64,000 bases of DNA from Bacillus sp. DTU_2020_1000418_1_SI_GHA_SEK_038 (GCF_032341175.1 NZ_CP135435.1:930001-994000), one strand, 5' to 3'. Shown: positions 26,124 through 34,984, numbered from the stretch's first letter. The notes: generated by a model from the sequence alone, not told the origin. Translations and numbers: made by a program.

Positions 26124-26156
26124 AGGCCGCTCATATGCTCGGTCTCTGGACCTAGT
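26124..26156. promoter_or_regulatory. Candidate regulator-binding region upstream of liaI
   Basis: Between the divergent vanW and liaI genes there is a GC-richer island with TAGGCC (26124-26129) facing GGACCTA (26148-26154), and inside it GGTCTCTGGACC (26141-26152). LiaR autoregulates the liaIH promoter in B. subtilis through a dyad in this position, so this is the best candidate. The match to the LiaR consensus could not be verified. Confidence 0.3.
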
Positions 26157-26231
26157 TAAAAATAAAGCTCAGGCTCGTTATGAGAAGAATGAAATCAAGG
26201 TAAGATGATATCAAGAAAGGAGGAAACGAAA

Positions 26232-26576
26232 ATGAAAAAATTCGGTTTACTATTAGCAGGAGGAATTGCTGCATTTGTATTATTGTCAAATCTTGGACCA
26301 TTGGTGGCCCTAGGAATCAGCATCGTTATTCTGTACTACGTGTTTAAACAATTTTTGAAAACAGATTCAACATTAATGAAAATTGGCTGGGGGATCATCG
26401 GCTTTATTGCACTGATGGCCACTGCTTCCAATATACCAGCAATCCTTGGTATTGCCGCTGCTTATGTTCTGTATCTTGTGTATAAAAAATGGAATGAAAA
26501 AAAGTCAGTCGTTGTAGAAGACAATGACCCATTCACAAATTTTGAAAAGCAATGGGCAGAACTAAAGAAAAAATAA
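26232..26576 (+). CDS. liaI: LiaI-like membrane protein
   Basis: Small membrane protein of 114 aa with three to four TM helices (for example KKFGLLLAGGIAAFVLLSNL and LVALGISIVILYYVF) and an amphipathic charged C-terminus (TNFEKQWAELKKK). The ATG at 26232 follows AAAGGAGG. Its position directly before a PspA-family gene and the liaFSR genes identifies it as the membrane anchor LiaI, which recruits LiaH to the membrane under cell-wall stress in B. subtilis. It is 21 nt from liaH, so they are cotranscribed. The N-terminal sequence differs from B. subtilis LiaI, so the symbol rests mainly on context. Confidence 0.7.
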   Translation: MKKFGLLLAGGIAAFVLLSNLGPLVALGISIVILYYVFKQFLKTDSTLMKIGWGIIGFIALMATASNIPAILGIAAAYVLYLVYKKWNEKKSVVVEDNDPFTNFEKQWAELKKK

Positions 26577-26597
26577 AAATCTTAAGGAGAGAGAAAA

Positions 26598-27245
26598 ATG
26601 ACAAATCTATTTACTCGTATTAAAAACACTGTATTAGCAGATATCAATGAGGTGCTAGATCAAAAGGAGAAGAGAAATCCAATTACCCTCTTAAATCAAT
26701 ATTTACGTGATTGTGAGAAGGAAACTGAAAAAGTCCGCAAGCTGATGGAACGTCAATATGCGTTGAAGGAAGAGTTCAGCAGAGAATATCGCCAAGCAGA
26801 GGATTTAGCAGGAAAAAGAAAACGTCAGGCTGAAATTGCTTCACAGGCTGGAGAAAATGAACTTTACTTATTTGCTTCCGCGGAGCATGCACAGTATGAG
26901 GAACGTGCGGCACGCCTAAAGGATGCACTGAACCAGTCAAACCAGCAGCTTGCTGAATTAGAAAAAAAATATGAAGAAATGAAGCATAAGCTGAAAGACA
27001 TGCATATTCGCCGCATGGAGCTAATGGGCCGTGAAAATATGACAAGAGCTCAAGTGAAAATGAATCAGGTGCTGGATCAGGACATTTCTTCTAATAAGTC
27101 AGCTTCCCGCTTCCAAGAAATTGAATCATATTTAGATCGATTAGAAAATCAAGTGAACAGCTCCTATTATCGCAGTACGATTGACGCGCGCATCGCACAA
27201 ATAGAAAAAGATATGAAAAAAGAAGAAACTCATTCTATTTCATAA
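26598..27245 (+). CDS. liaH: Phage-shock protein A / LiaH homologue
   Basis: Cytosolic PspA/IM30-family protein of 215 aa, almost wholly alpha-helical. The start LFTRIKNTVLADINEVLDQK is the amphipathic membrane-binding helix typical of the family. The long central coiled coil (residues about 30-180) is rich in Lys, Glu, Gln and Ala. In B. subtilis LiaH forms large rings that protect the membrane against cell-wall antibiotics and daptomycin. It is preceded by GGAGAG and followed by a terminator that partly separates liaIH from liaFSR. Confidence 0.85.
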   Translation: MTNLFTRIKNTVLADINEVLDQKEKRNPITLLNQYLRDCEKETEKVRKLMERQYALKEEFSREYRQAEDLAGKRKRQAEIASQAGENELYLFASAEHAQYEERAARLKDALNQSNQQLAELEKKYEEMKHKLKDMHIRRMELMGRENMTRAQVKMNQVLDQDISSNKSASRFQEIESYLDRLENQVNSSYYRSTIDARIAQIEKDMKKEETHSIS

Positions 27246-27260
27246 GGGAAACATGGTATT

Positions 27261-27292
27261 CTAAAAAGGCGTGGACAACTGCGCCTTTTTTG
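27261..27292 (+). terminator. Terminator between liaH and liaF
   Basis: AAAAAGGCG (27263-27271) pairs with CGCCTTTTT (27282-27290), followed by further T. It lets strongly induced liaIH transcription stop before liaFSR, as in the B. subtilis locus. Confidence 0.8.
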
Positions 27293-27369
27293 GAAGTTTC
27301 ATAGTGAACATTTTAGAACCATCCATTATCATTGCACTTGTGCTTATTTAATAAGGAGGGAGGAGTCCC

Positions 27370-28104
27370 ATGATAAATAGAGTGAAGAGTGAATATATAA
27401 GTTGGATATTATTGCTGGGGGCAGTTGTTCTCTTTTTGGAATTTACATTTTTTAATCGGGGATTGATCTTTTCCCTCCTTGTGGAAGTGGGCATGATTTA
27501 TATCGGGAGAAAATGGATGCCCCGTAAATCCGGAAAACTCCTGTTTTGGCTTGGAATTATCTTTTTGATTATTAGTATTTTTAGTATGATTACATTTAAA
27601 TTTTTTCTGTTAGCGATTCTAATCCATTTCTTAATCCAATTCGTTCAGGCTAAGAAAAATCCAGCACATATCAAGCCTGAATTGAAGGAACCAAGTATGA
27701 ATCTGGAGAAGGAAACGGTCATTCGGCATAAACCGTTCTTCGGCAATCAATTATTCGGACAGCAAAAGACTCCCGACCACGTCTACGAATGGAGCGATAT
27801 TAATATTCAGACAGGGATCGGGGATACCGTTATTGATTTAAGCTACACTGTTCTCCCAAAAGGGGAAACGGTTATTTATATTAGAAATCTAATTGGAAAC
27901 ATTCAAGTCCTTGTTCCTTATGATATAGAAATAAGTGTAAATCATTCTGTATTAGCTGGTTCAATTGAAATCTTTGGAGCTCAGGAACCAAAGGTTTTTA
28001 ATCAGACATTGAAGGTTCAAACTACAGGGTTTGATCAAGCTGAACAACGTGTCAAAATTATTACCTCGATCCCAGTAGGTGATTTAGAGGTGAAGCGCGT
28101 ATGA
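27370..28104 (+). CDS. liaF: LiaF, negative regulator of the LiaRS system
   Basis: 244-aa membrane protein. Three to four TM helices fill residues about 10-90 (for example YISWILLLGAVVLFLEFTFF). The soluble C-terminal domain (about 135-244) contains WSDINIQTGIGDTVIDLSYT and NLIGNIQVLVPYDIEISVNH, the LiaF/DUF2154 signature. LiaF keeps the kinase LiaS inactive without stress. A strong site AAGGAGGGAGGAG precedes the ATG. Its stop overlaps the liaS start in ATGA, so they are coupled. Confidence 0.9.
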   Translation: MINRVKSEYISWILLLGAVVLFLEFTFFNRGLIFSLLVEVGMIYIGRKWMPRKSGKLLFWLGIIFLIISIFSMITFKFFLLAILIHFLIQFVQAKKNPAHIKPELKEPSMNLEKETVIRHKPFFGNQLFGQQKTPDHVYEWSDINIQTGIGDTVIDLSYTVLPKGETVIYIRNLIGNIQVLVPYDIEISVNHSVLAGSIEIFGAQEPKVFNQTLKVQTTGFDQAEQRVKIITSIPVGDLEVKRV

Positions 28105-29147
28105 ATATTGTTCAGCGACAAGTCGTTATAGGAGTAGCAGTATCCATTCTCATCTGCAGCTTCTTTATCATTTCTTTTCTATTTCGTTTTCCGCTAATTG
28201 ATTGGAAAGAGCTATGGGATACAAATATTATGGATATTCCATATGTTATTTTTGTTCCAAGTGTCAGTATTTTTATTGGTATTATGTTTGGTTTAATCTC
28301 AGGATTCAATTGGAAAAAGCAAATTCTAACTGTCGATAACTGGCTCTATCATATTGAAGAAGGCCGTCAAATAGAAACGAAAGAGATGAATGCTCCGCCT
28401 GATCTGCATTCTATTGTAAACAGAGTAGGCAAAATTCAGAAGCAAATTACTGAACAGGCAAAGCTATCACAAAAGCTGGCAACTGAAAAAGCGGAGGATA
28501 TGGAGAGCCGTGTTCAGGAAGTTATTTCTCAGGAAAGAAATCGTTTGGCAAGAGAGCTTCATGATTCTGTCAGCCAGCAGCTGTTTGCTGCTTCTATGCT
28601 AATGTCAGCTATCAATGAAGCAAAGCCTCAGACAAATGAAAGGGAAACGAAGCAATTAAAAATGGTGGAGGAAATGATTCACCAGTCACAGCTCGAAATG
28701 AGAGCCCTTCTCCTTCATTTAAGACCTGCTGCTTTAAAAGGGAAATCCCTTCAAGAAGGAATAAAGGAATTACTTGTCGAATTATCACAAAAAGTAACAA
28801 TGGATATTAAATGGAAAATAGAGGACTTCCCTCTTGATAAAGGAATAGAGGATCATTTATTTCGCATTCTTCAAGAATCGGTTTCTAACACCCTCCGTCA
28901 TTCGAAATCATCGAAGCTCGAAGTTTTGCTAATTCAAAGGGATGAGTTTGTTATTTTAAGAGTTGTGGATGATGGGATTGGCTTTGATGTTGAGGAAGCA
29001 AAAGCTGGGTCCTATGGTTTGCAGAATATGCATGAACGAGCGGTTGAAGTTGGAGGAACCCTCAAAATCATTAGTTTGAAAAGTAGCGGTACACGGCTTG
29101 AAGTGAAAATTCCTATTATAAAGCAAGAGGGGGAGGCCAATGATTAG
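28101..29147 (+). CDS. liaS: Sensor histidine kinase LiaS
   Basis: 348-aa intramembrane-sensing kinase of the HisKA_3 (NarL-partner) type. Two TM helices lie close together (residues about 10-29 and 48-68) with a very short outer loop, as in other Lia/BceS-like sensors. A coiled linker follows. The phospho-acceptor is His154 in [17 protein letters not shown], and the ATPase domain has N-box [19 protein letters not shown] and G-box VVDDGIGFD. It overlaps liaF by 4 nt and liaR by 8 nt. Confidence 0.9.
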   Translation: MNIVQRQVVIGVAVSILICSFFIISFLFRFPLIDWKELWDTNIMDIPYVIFVPSVSIFIGIMFGLISGFNWKKQILTVDNWLYHIEEGRQIETKEMNAPPDLHSIVNRVGKIQKQITEQAKLSQKLATEKAEDMESRVQEVISQERNRLARELHDSVSQQLFAASMLMSAINEAKPQTNERETKQLKMVEEMIHQSQLEMRALLLHLRPAALKGKSLQEGIKELLVELSQKVTMDIKWKIEDFPLDKGIEDHLFRILQESVSNTLRHSKSSKLEVLLIQRDEFVILRVVDDGIGFDVEEAKAGSYGLQNMHERAVEVGGTLKIISLKSSGTRLEVKIPIIKQEGEAND

Positions 29148-29772
29148 AGTTTTATTTGTTGATGATCATGAAATGGTAAGAATCGGAGTTTCTTCGTATT
29201 TGTCTGCACAGCCCGATATTGAAGTGATTGGTGAAGCGGACAATGGTAGAACAGCTATTGATATGGCGTTGGATTTACGTCCGGATATCATTTTAATGGA
29301 TTTAGTCATGAAGGAAATGGACGGAATTGAAGCAACGAGAAATATTATTGAAAGATGGCCAGAAGCGAAGATTATTATTGTCACAAGCTTCTTGGACGAT
29401 GAAAAGGTCTATCCTGCTTTGGAAGCCGGGGCAACAAGCTATATGCTGAAAACTTCAAAAGCGAGTGAAATTGCTGATGCTGTCCGTTCCACCTATCAGG
29501 GACAATCCGTCTTAGAACCGGAAGTTACAGGAAAAATGATGGTAAAAATGAGGCAGAGGAACCAGCAGCTCCCTCATGAAGAATTGACAAGCAGAGAAAT
29601 GGAAATACTCTTGCTCATGACGGAAGGAAAGACGAATCAGGAAATCGCTGATGAACTGTTTATCGCCTTAAAAACAGTCAAGACACATGTCAGCAACATA
29701 CTCAGCAAGCTCCACGTACAGGACCGGACCCAGGCTGTGATCTATGCATTCAAGCATTCTCTTACTGAATAG
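29140..29772 (+). CDS. liaR: Response regulator LiaR
   Basis: NarL/FixJ-type response regulator of 210 aa. The receiver domain (1-120) has acidic pocket Asp8-Asp9, phospho-acceptor Asp54 (IILMDLVM), Thr83-equivalent in IIVTSF and Lys in MLKTSK. The LuxR HTH (about 145-205) is [20 protein letters not shown] then [20 protein letters not shown]. It activates liaIH on envelope stress. It overlaps liaS, and a terminator follows. With liaI, H, F and S this is the full Bacillus system apart from liaG, which is absent. Confidence 0.9.
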   Translation: MIRVLFVDDHEMVRIGVSSYLSAQPDIEVIGEADNGRTAIDMALDLRPDIILMDLVMKEMDGIEATRNIIERWPEAKIIIVTSFLDDEKVYPALEAGATSYMLKTSKASEIADAVRSTYQGQSVLEPEVTGKMMVKMRQRNQQLPHEELTSREMEILLLMTEGKTNQEIADELFIALKTVKTHVSNILSKLHVQDRTQAVIYAFKHSLTE

Positions 29773-29777
29773 CCATG

Positions 29778-29818
29778 AAAAGACCAACTCTAATTTTTCC
29801 GAGAAGGTCTTTTTTTTC
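29778..29818 (+). terminator. Intrinsic terminator of the lia operon
   Basis: AAAAGACC (29778-29785) pairs with GGTCTTTT (29806-29813), with inner pairs TC/GA, and a T8 run. Confidence 0.8.
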
Positions 29819-29829
29819 ATCTCTTTAAT

Positions 29830-29842
29830 GGTGCCAGGCACC
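29830..29842. repeat. Palindrome GGTGCCAGGCACC
   Basis: A perfect 6+1+6 palindrome between liaR and the DUF421 gene. It carries the same ends as the 82-bp dyad at 24979-25060, so the two may belong to one dispersed repeat family. Confidence 0.5.
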
Positions 29843-29857
29843 GAAAAAGGACAGTAT

Positions 29858-30568
29858 TCATTTTTGTGTTTTTGGGGTGGAAAGTTTTGGTGGATGGATT
29901 GTTTGGAGGAAGAGTCCATCTCCCTCTAGCCATTCAGCTAGAAAGACATCCTTATAATGAGTAATACCTTGATTGCTGAGCTGCGTTTTTAACCAATCTT
30001 CCTTAAAACCAATTTCTTCAAGTTCATCCCATAATACAGTTCCATCACGAATCAGTGTTATGGGGACATAGACTGATTTTCCCGGGAGATTGAAATCCTC
30101 CTGAGTCGTTTTTTGATAGCGCGATTTTTTTAATATACTAATGGAACCGTTGCTTTCTAAGTAACAGAAGGCTACCTCTCTAATGGAAAAGGTCTCGCTT
30201 TGACGGAGCAAGCTTTGAAGCTGGTTAAGATTCAACCTGCTTTTCTTTAAGCCTTCTCTATCGATGACGCCGTTTTTGATAAGGGCGATAGGTTTTCCTT
30301 GGAATATTCCACGGAAAAAGAGGGATTTTCGATCGAGGTATTCTACGATAAATAGCAGTGCCCCCCATAGGATCATTGAGTAAATAATGTAAAAAACGCC
30401 AATCTTATCCTCATACATAGCATTCCCAAGCATTTCACTTAATACAATTGAGGCAATAAATGTAAAAGGAGTGATTTGATTAATAATCTTTCTGCCGACA
30501 ATTTTGACGATGATAAATAAAAAAAAGAAGCCAACAATTAAGTCAATGGATAAATGTAACAGGCTCAA
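29858..30568 (-). CDS. DUF421 membrane protein (YetF/YrbG-type)
   Basis: 236-aa membrane protein. Three TM helices lie in the first ~85 residues (LSIDLIVGFFFLFIIVKIVG, ITPFTFIASIVLSEMLGNAM, VFYIIYSMILWGALLFIVEY). The cytosolic DUF421 domain shows GKPIALIKNGVIDREGLKKS and LRQSETFSIREVAFCYLESN. The start is TTG 30568, placed by AGAGGG. Members of this family in Bacillus include YetF and the spore 2Duf protein, linked to spore inner-membrane properties. Which member this corresponds to is unclear. Confidence 0.8.
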   Translation of the reverse strand: MSLLHLSIDLIVGFFFLFIIVKIVGRKIINQITPFTFIASIVLSEMLGNAMYEDKIGVFYIIYSMILWGALLFIVEYLDRKSLFFRGIFQGKPIALIKNGVIDREGLKKSRLNLNQLQSLLRQSETFSIREVAFCYLESNGSISILKKSRYQKTTQEDFNLPGKSVYVPITLIRDGTVLWDELEEIGFKEDWLKTQLSNQGITHYKDVFLAEWLEGDGLFLQTIHPPKLSTPKTQK

Positions 30569-30758
30569 TACAGTGTCCCTCTTTAATAGTGATTTTTGTT
30601 TTGTTACATTCTATTATTTTCCTAAGATTAGGAAGTTATGAGTCCAATGGGTACGCATTTTATATCTTCCTGAAAATGTTAATAACATGTAGAACATAAA
30701 AACAAATGATATGATAAAATTTACTTAAGTTATTCTGGATAAGACAGGTGGAGAAAAA

Positions 30759-32033
30759 GTGGACAAACATAAAATATTAGCGATTTTAGAAAAGGAACTT
30801 GTTATAGCACTAGGATGTACAGAGCCTGTTGCTATTGCATTGGCTGCAGCAACAGCGAAAAGCTATGTGGAAGGAACGATCCAAGAAATTTGCTTAAAGG
30901 CAAGCGGGAATATTATCAAAAATGCAAAGTCTGTTGGAATACCTGGGATGTCTGGGAAGGGGCTGGACTTCTCAGCAGCACTTGGAGCGGTTGCCGGAAA
31001 CCCAGAGAAAAAATTGGAATTATTAGAGGGATTAACTAAGGAAGATGAGCTCTTGGCCCTTCAGCTGATTAATGAAGGAAAAGTGAAGGCAGGGCAGGCT
31101 GATTCACCAAAAAGGCTTTATATAGAAGTAACGGTTCAAACAGATAAGCAGACTTCTAAAGTAGTGATTTCGGATAATCACAGTAATATTACGTTAATTG
31201 AAGTGGATGGAAAGGCTGTGTTCCTCGGTGGCTGCGAGAATATTGGCATCCAAACCGATGAGGAGGAGCTAGAAAGTTTAACCATTGATGAAATTTATCA
31301 TTGGGTTCTTCAGGCTGATATAAAGGATTTATCATTAGTAAAAAGGAGTATTGAATTAAACCGGGTTATCGGGATGGAAGGTTTGTCTGGTAATTACGGG
31401 TTAAATGTCGGAAGAACAATTCAAGAGAATGTGAAAAAAGGGTTCCTTTCCGATGATTTAGCAACTGCTGCTATGTCTCTTGCAGCTGCAGGCTCGGATG
31501 CGCGGATGGCAGGCTCTACTCTTCCGGTTATGGCGAATACGGGCAGCGGAAACCAAGGAATTGCTGTTACTCTTCCTGTTGTTGCCGTAGCAGAAAAACT
31601 GCAGGTGTCCGAGGATAAAATGATTCGGGCTGTTGCTTTAAGTCACCTGATCACAATCCATATCAAATCAAAATTTGGCCGGCTGTCTGCCTTATGCGGT
31701 GTAACAGCGGCGGGAATGGGCGCGAGCTCCGCCATTGTTTACTTGTTAGATGGCAAATTAGAGCAGGTGAAAGCAGCAGTACAAAACACAATCGGAAATG
31801 TATCTGGGATGATATGCGATGGGGCAAAGGCTGGCTGTGCGATGAAGGTATCCACCTGTTCGAATGTCGCTGTCCAATCTGCATTATTAGCCCTTAATCA
31901 TCAAGAAATTCAATCAACAGACGGATTTATCCACGATGATGTTGAGAAAAGCATCGAAAGCTTCTGCAAGCTAGGTAATGAAGGGACTCGGCAAACAGAT
32001 GAGCTTATTTTAAAATTAATGATGGAGAAATAA
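30759..32033 (+). CDS. cyuA: L-cysteine desulfidase / serine dehydratase-like Fe-S protein (CyuA, UPF0597)
   Basis: 424-aa cytosolic enzyme of the UPF0597/YhaM family, which breaks down L-cysteine to pyruvate, ammonia and sulfide and is related to Fe-S L-serine dehydratases. Cysteines that could bind the [4Fe-4S] cluster are conserved: Cys20 in ALGCTEPVAIALAAA, then FLGGCENIG, LSALCGVTAAG and CDGAKAGCAMKVSTCSN near the C-terminus. The start is GTG 30759, with GGTGGAG upstream. It is monocistronic and divergent from the DUF421 gene. No cyuR-type regulator or cyuP transporter is adjacent. Confidence 0.8.
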   Translation: MDKHKILAILEKELVIALGCTEPVAIALAAATAKSYVEGTIQEICLKASGNIIKNAKSVGIPGMSGKGLDFSAALGAVAGNPEKKLELLEGLTKEDELLALQLINEGKVKAGQADSPKRLYIEVTVQTDKQTSKVVISDNHSNITLIEVDGKAVFLGGCENIGIQTDEEELESLTIDEIYHWVLQADIKDLSLVKRSIELNRVIGMEGLSGNYGLNVGRTIQENVKKGFLSDDLATAAMSLAAAGSDARMAGSTLPVMANTGSGNQGIAVTLPVVAVAEKLQVSEDKMIRAVALSHLITIHIKSKFGRLSALCGVTAAGMGASSAIVYLLDGKLEQVKAAVQNTIGNVSGMICDGAKAGCAMKVSTCSNVAVQSALLALNHQEIQSTDGFIHDDVEKSIESFCKLGNEGTRQTDELILKLMMEK

Positions 32034-32170
32034 AGAAAGTGGACTCTGATTCCGTTATTTACCTGGAAAGAGGGTATTTCAAGTGGGTAGCGGACTCTAG
32101 TTCCACAATAGTATGAAAAATAGGGTATTTACCTCGTATTTTTGTTAATTAACGGATTCTATGTCCTCAT
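32034..32170. repeat. Three degenerate copies of a CGGAC...TCCG dispersed palindrome
   Basis: Copies start near 32041 (GGACTCTGATTCCGTTATTT), 32091 (CGGACTCTAGTTCCACAA) and 32152 (ACGGATTCTATGTCC). They are separated by runs with AGGGTATTT. The same unit recurs at 34743, 36313 and 36363 and was hit by the IS at 34804. The rest of the 32034-32340 gap holds only the ribosome site AAGGAGAGG of the next gene. Confidence 0.6.
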
Positions 32171-32340
32171 CATTCGAAAAAGATGCGAATTTTTTAGAAA
32201 TAGGGGATTCGCTGACTGCTAAAATCTTTTTCAAAACGTTCGACATAAATAATATTTCAAAGACTTGTCTCATATCTTATACAATACGATTCTGGCAATA
32301 CAGCCGGGTCATATTTGGCAGATGTATAAGGAGAGGCAAA

Positions 32341-33666
32341 ATGAATAAATTTTTCAAAGGAACATTATTATTAGCTGTTGCAGCATTTGCGGGAGAATGC
32401 ATCGAATTTTTAGTAAATATGGTTTTAGCGAGGGAACTGGGGGAAAGAGGACTTGGCCTGTACATGTCCATTCTTCCAACGATTTTCTTGATTGTTTTGC
32501 TGGCGAGCTTTGAACTCCCCATCTCCATTTCAAAGTTTATTGCGGAAAAAGACAAGAAATATCATTATAGCATGCTCAACCATGTTATTAAGTTAACCGT
32601 TATTTTTACAGCTATTTTACTGCCATTGGCCATTACGATTATTCCATTTATCTCAGTATTTGATCAGTATCATCCTTATCTGAGATGGGTAGTAATTGCC
32701 TTTATCCCGATTGTTTCTTTCTCCTCGATTACAAGAGGATTTTTTATGGGGAAGCAGCAAATGGGGAAAATCGCTACTTATAATTTTATGAGAAAAATTG
32801 TACAGCTTTTATTACTAGTTTTCCTGTATCAAGTCTTTCAATTTGATACGGAGACGGCTGTGTTAATTGCCTTTTGTACCTTCATAGGGAGCGAGATTGT
32901 TGTTTTCTTCTACTTGCTCCATATGTTTATTCTACAATTTCAGCAGGTAAAAAGAGAGCCGCGCGAAAGAATGAGCGGGGGTACTGTTTGGAGAAGCTTG
33001 ATGGCAGTATCCATTCCAACAACGGCATTAAGAGTATTTCATGCTTTGACACATGCGGTAGAGCCATTCCTCATTAAGGCAGCTCTATTACAAGCTGGAG
33101 TGAGCGGGATCGTGGCCACTGAACATTTCGGCATGCTGGCGGGAATCGCGATGACGGTAGGTTTTTTTCCAGCGTTTATTGCCCATTCCTTTTTAATTAT
33201 GCTCATCCCAACCGTTTCTGAAGCCTATTCTGAAAAAAATACTGACAAGCTCCAACGCCTTCTGCAGCAAGTATGTATGATCACCTTTCTTTACGGAATC
33301 CCGGCTGTCATTTTCTTCTACTTATTTGCTGAACCGATTACACTTAACTTTTTCCATTCTTCTGATGCAGCTATTTATTTACAAATGCTATGGCCGTTTT
33401 TCCTGCTGCATTATTTCATCATTCCGATGCAGGCTTTCCTAATCGGTCTGGGACTTATGAAAGAGGCTTTTTACCATTTTGTTTGGTCAACGATTGTATC
33501 TTTTTCAGTGATGTACGTCCTCGGTTCCATGCAAAGCTTCCAAATGGATGGCATTATCATTGGGATGAATGCCGGGGCTGTTCTCTTATTTCTCATGCAT
33601 TACCTAACTATTTGTAAGAAAATTGGTGTTAGCATACTGCTTTCTCCCGTTAGAGAGTTTCATTAG
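32341..33666 (+). CDS. ykvU: MVF/MATE-fold lipid flippase, SpoVB/YkvU-like
   Basis: 441-aa polytopic membrane protein with about 12-14 TM helices, of the oligosaccharide/lipid flippase superfamily that includes SpoVB, MurJ-like proteins and YkvU. The ATG at 32341 follows AAGGAGAGG; an upstream extension to 32161 runs through repeats and is rejected. The N-terminal KGTLLLAVAAFAGECIEFLV plus ELGERGLGLYMSILPTIFLI and the SITRGFFMGKQQMGKI motif are typical of SpoVB relatives. Its length matches YkvU (about 445 aa) better than SpoVB (about 518). The likely role is in spore cortex or envelope precursor export. The symbol is a best guess. Confidence 0.7.
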   Translation: MNKFFKGTLLLAVAAFAGECIEFLVNMVLARELGERGLGLYMSILPTIFLIVLLASFELPISISKFIAEKDKKYHYSMLNHVIKLTVIFTAILLPLAITIIPFISVFDQYHPYLRWVVIAFIPIVSFSSITRGFFMGKQQMGKIATYNFMRKIVQLLLLVFLYQVFQFDTETAVLIAFCTFIGSEIVVFFYLLHMFILQFQQVKREPRERMSGGTVWRSLMAVSIPTTALRVFHALTHAVEPFLIKAALLQAGVSGIVATEHFGMLAGIAMTVGFFPAFIAHSFLIMLIPTVSEAYSEKNTDKLQRLLQQVCMITFLYGIPAVIFFYLFAEPITLNFFHSSDAAIYLQMLWPFFLLHYFIIPMQAFLIGLGLMKEAFYHFVWSTIVSFSVMYVLGSMQSFQMDGIIIGMNAGAVLLFLMHYLTICKKIGVSILLSPVREFH

Positions 33667-33711
33667 ACTATTAATGGAAAGGCTATATTAGCGATTAATG
33701 TTGAATACCAG

Positions 33712-33778
33712 CCTTAAGCATGCATGCGGACGGGTTTTATTCGGGGTGAAAACAGGAGAGAGCATGTATGCATAAGGC
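33712..33778. other. Large imperfect hairpin
   Basis: CCTTAAGCATGCATGC (33712-33727) and GCATGTATGCATAAGG (33762-33777) pair with three mismatches around a 34-nt loop that contains CAGGAGAG. No T run follows, so it is not an ordinary terminator. Confidence 0.4.
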
Positions 33779-33825
33779 GGTCTGATCGCCAAAAAAATAC
33801 ATTAACATAGCCTGTAGAAATAACA

Positions 33826-33857
33826 AGAGCAGCCAAGTTTAAATGGCTGCTCTAAAA
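33826..33857. terminator. Terminator between the flippase and thioesterase genes
   Basis: AGAGCAGCCA (33826-33835) pairs perfectly with TGGCTGCTCT (33844-33853). It lies directly past the thioesterase stop on the minus strand and could serve both convergent genes. Confidence 0.7.
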
Positions 33858-33863
33858 ATGTTT

Positions 33864-34376
33864 TTAATTAGGCAGATTCATTTTGTATGAATTTACCCTT
33901 TCGATACTGTCTTTTTTCCGTTTTTTTCTTATTTCTGCGCGTTCCTTTGCGGAATCGTACAGGCTTTTCTCTTCCTCTGATTCTGGAATTACGGCGGGAA
34001 CGGGAGTAGGCTTTCCGTTTTTATCGACAGCGACCATCGTTAAGAAAGACATGGCACAAATATTGCTTTCACCCGTTAATAAATCTTCCGCAATGACTTT
34101 TACAAATACTTCCATAGAGGATCTTCCTGTATATGTAACAAAGGCTTCTAGGCAAACGGCATCACCTTGATGAATGGGGTGCAGGAAATCAACCGAATCC
34201 GTAGAGGCTGTTACTACGTTCTTCCTTGCATGGCGCGTGGCTGATATCGCGGCTGCATCGTCTATGTAAGCCATTAATTTCCCCCCGAATAAAGTTCCGT
34301 AAGCGTTCGTATCTGGCGGCAATACGATACTTGTTTTCATAACATATGATTCTTTGCATTTTTTTTGTTCCTGCAT
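33864..34376 (-). CDS. ykhA: Acyl-CoA thioesterase, hotdog fold (YkhA-like)
   Basis: 170-aa acyl-CoA thioesterase of the YciA/BFIT hotdog family. It hydrolyses acyl-CoA to free acid and CoA. Signatures: VLPPDTNAYGTLFGGKLMAYIDDAAAISA (residues about 18-47, written here as two motifs NAYGTLFGGKLM and IDDAAAISA) with the catalytic Asp, then VDFLHPIHQGDAVCLEAFVT. The basic, coiled C-terminal tail (ERAEIRKKRKKDSIERVNS) is typical of Bacillus YkhA. The start is placed at 34376; upstream is AT-rich sequence. Confidence 0.85.
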   Translation of the reverse strand: MQEQKKCKESYVMKTSIVLPPDTNAYGTLFGGKLMAYIDDAAAISATRHARKNVVTASTDSVDFLHPIHQGDAVCLEAFVTYTGRSSMEVFVKVIAEDLLTGESNICAMSFLTMVAVDKNGKPTPVPAVIPESEEEKSLYDSAKERAEIRKKRKKDSIERVNSYKMNLPN

Positions 34377-34602
34377 AATGCCCTCCTATGAGTCCTATCT
34401 GTATATTCTAAATTCATCATAACAAAAGGATATTAATTCCGTTTAAAATTTATTTACAATTTTATATTTGTTCCTATATAAGTATGCACGATAATGCTGT
34501 TCATTATTTTCAAATTGCTGCACGATTTTCCGCCTTAAACGTCTTACCTATAAATAAACTAAAAAGGCAGATGAATTTTAATGAAGTGAAGAGTTTGAAG
34601 TA

Positions 34603-34734
34603 ATGATAGAAGGACAGTATCCGTTAGCAGCGACATTAACAATTCCTGATGCCGAGATGGTGGGAAAAAAATATATTTCTAGAGTTGGAACTAGTGCCAA
34701 GCATTACGCGTCTACAAGAAAGACCTTCTTATGA
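34603..34734 (+). pseudogene. Possible remnant of an alpha/beta-hydrolase gene
   Basis: A 43-codon frame, starting MIEGQYPLAATLTIPDAEMV, has no good ribosome site. The segment YPLAATLTIP resembles the early strands of bacterial alpha/beta hydrolases of the YPLxATLTxPE type, but the expected HGSG continuation is missing. It may be a decayed gene end or chance. Confidence 0.25.
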
Positions 34735-34800
34735 CTAAATATGCGGACATTGATTCCGTTATTTTCATAAAATAGCCCTAATTTATGAGCTAGACGGACA

Positions 34801-34803
34801 CTA
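34801..34803 (+). repeat. Left target-site duplication CTA
   Basis: CTA directly left of the IS terminus; the matching copy is at 36259-36261. Confidence 0.75.
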
Positions 34804-34854
34804 TGGAGCTCTGTCAAGAAAGTGGACACCTAAATATCGAAATTTATTGTGCTA

Positions 34855-34963
34855 GGCTTGTCTTAAATTATTCAAATTATAGATGATTCCGTGGAAGCGT
34901 CAAGCCCAAACCGCTTGACCCATCCACGGAATCATCTGGCTAGTCGCTAGTTTAAGACAAGCC
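34855..34963. other. Symmetric 109-bp cruciform inside the IS left end
   Basis: Three nested perfect arms: GGCTTGTCTTAAA (34855-34867) / TTTAAGACAAGCC (34951-34963), ATGATTCCGTGGA (34883-34895) / TCCACGGAATCAT (34923-34935), and GTCAAGC (34899-34905) / GCTTGAC (34913-34919). The unpaired 15-nt segments on both sides are equal in length. It lies between the OrfB stop (34985) and the IS terminus. Confidence 0.85.
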
Positions 34964-34984
34964 ACCAAACTGCCTATCACCAAC

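Larger units (their letters stand above)
34377..34803. other. Intergenic stretch left of the IS element
   Basis: No intact gene. It contains a possible gene remnant at 34603-34734 and one and a half copies of the CGGAC...TCCG repeat (34743-34765 and 34793-34803). The second copy is cut by the IS insertion. Confidence 0.5.

Noticed and set aside
32161..32340. 60-codon N-terminal extension of the flippase gene
   Set aside because: It runs through the dispersed repeats; the ATG at 32341 has an ideal AAGGAGAGG and starts at the family's usual position.
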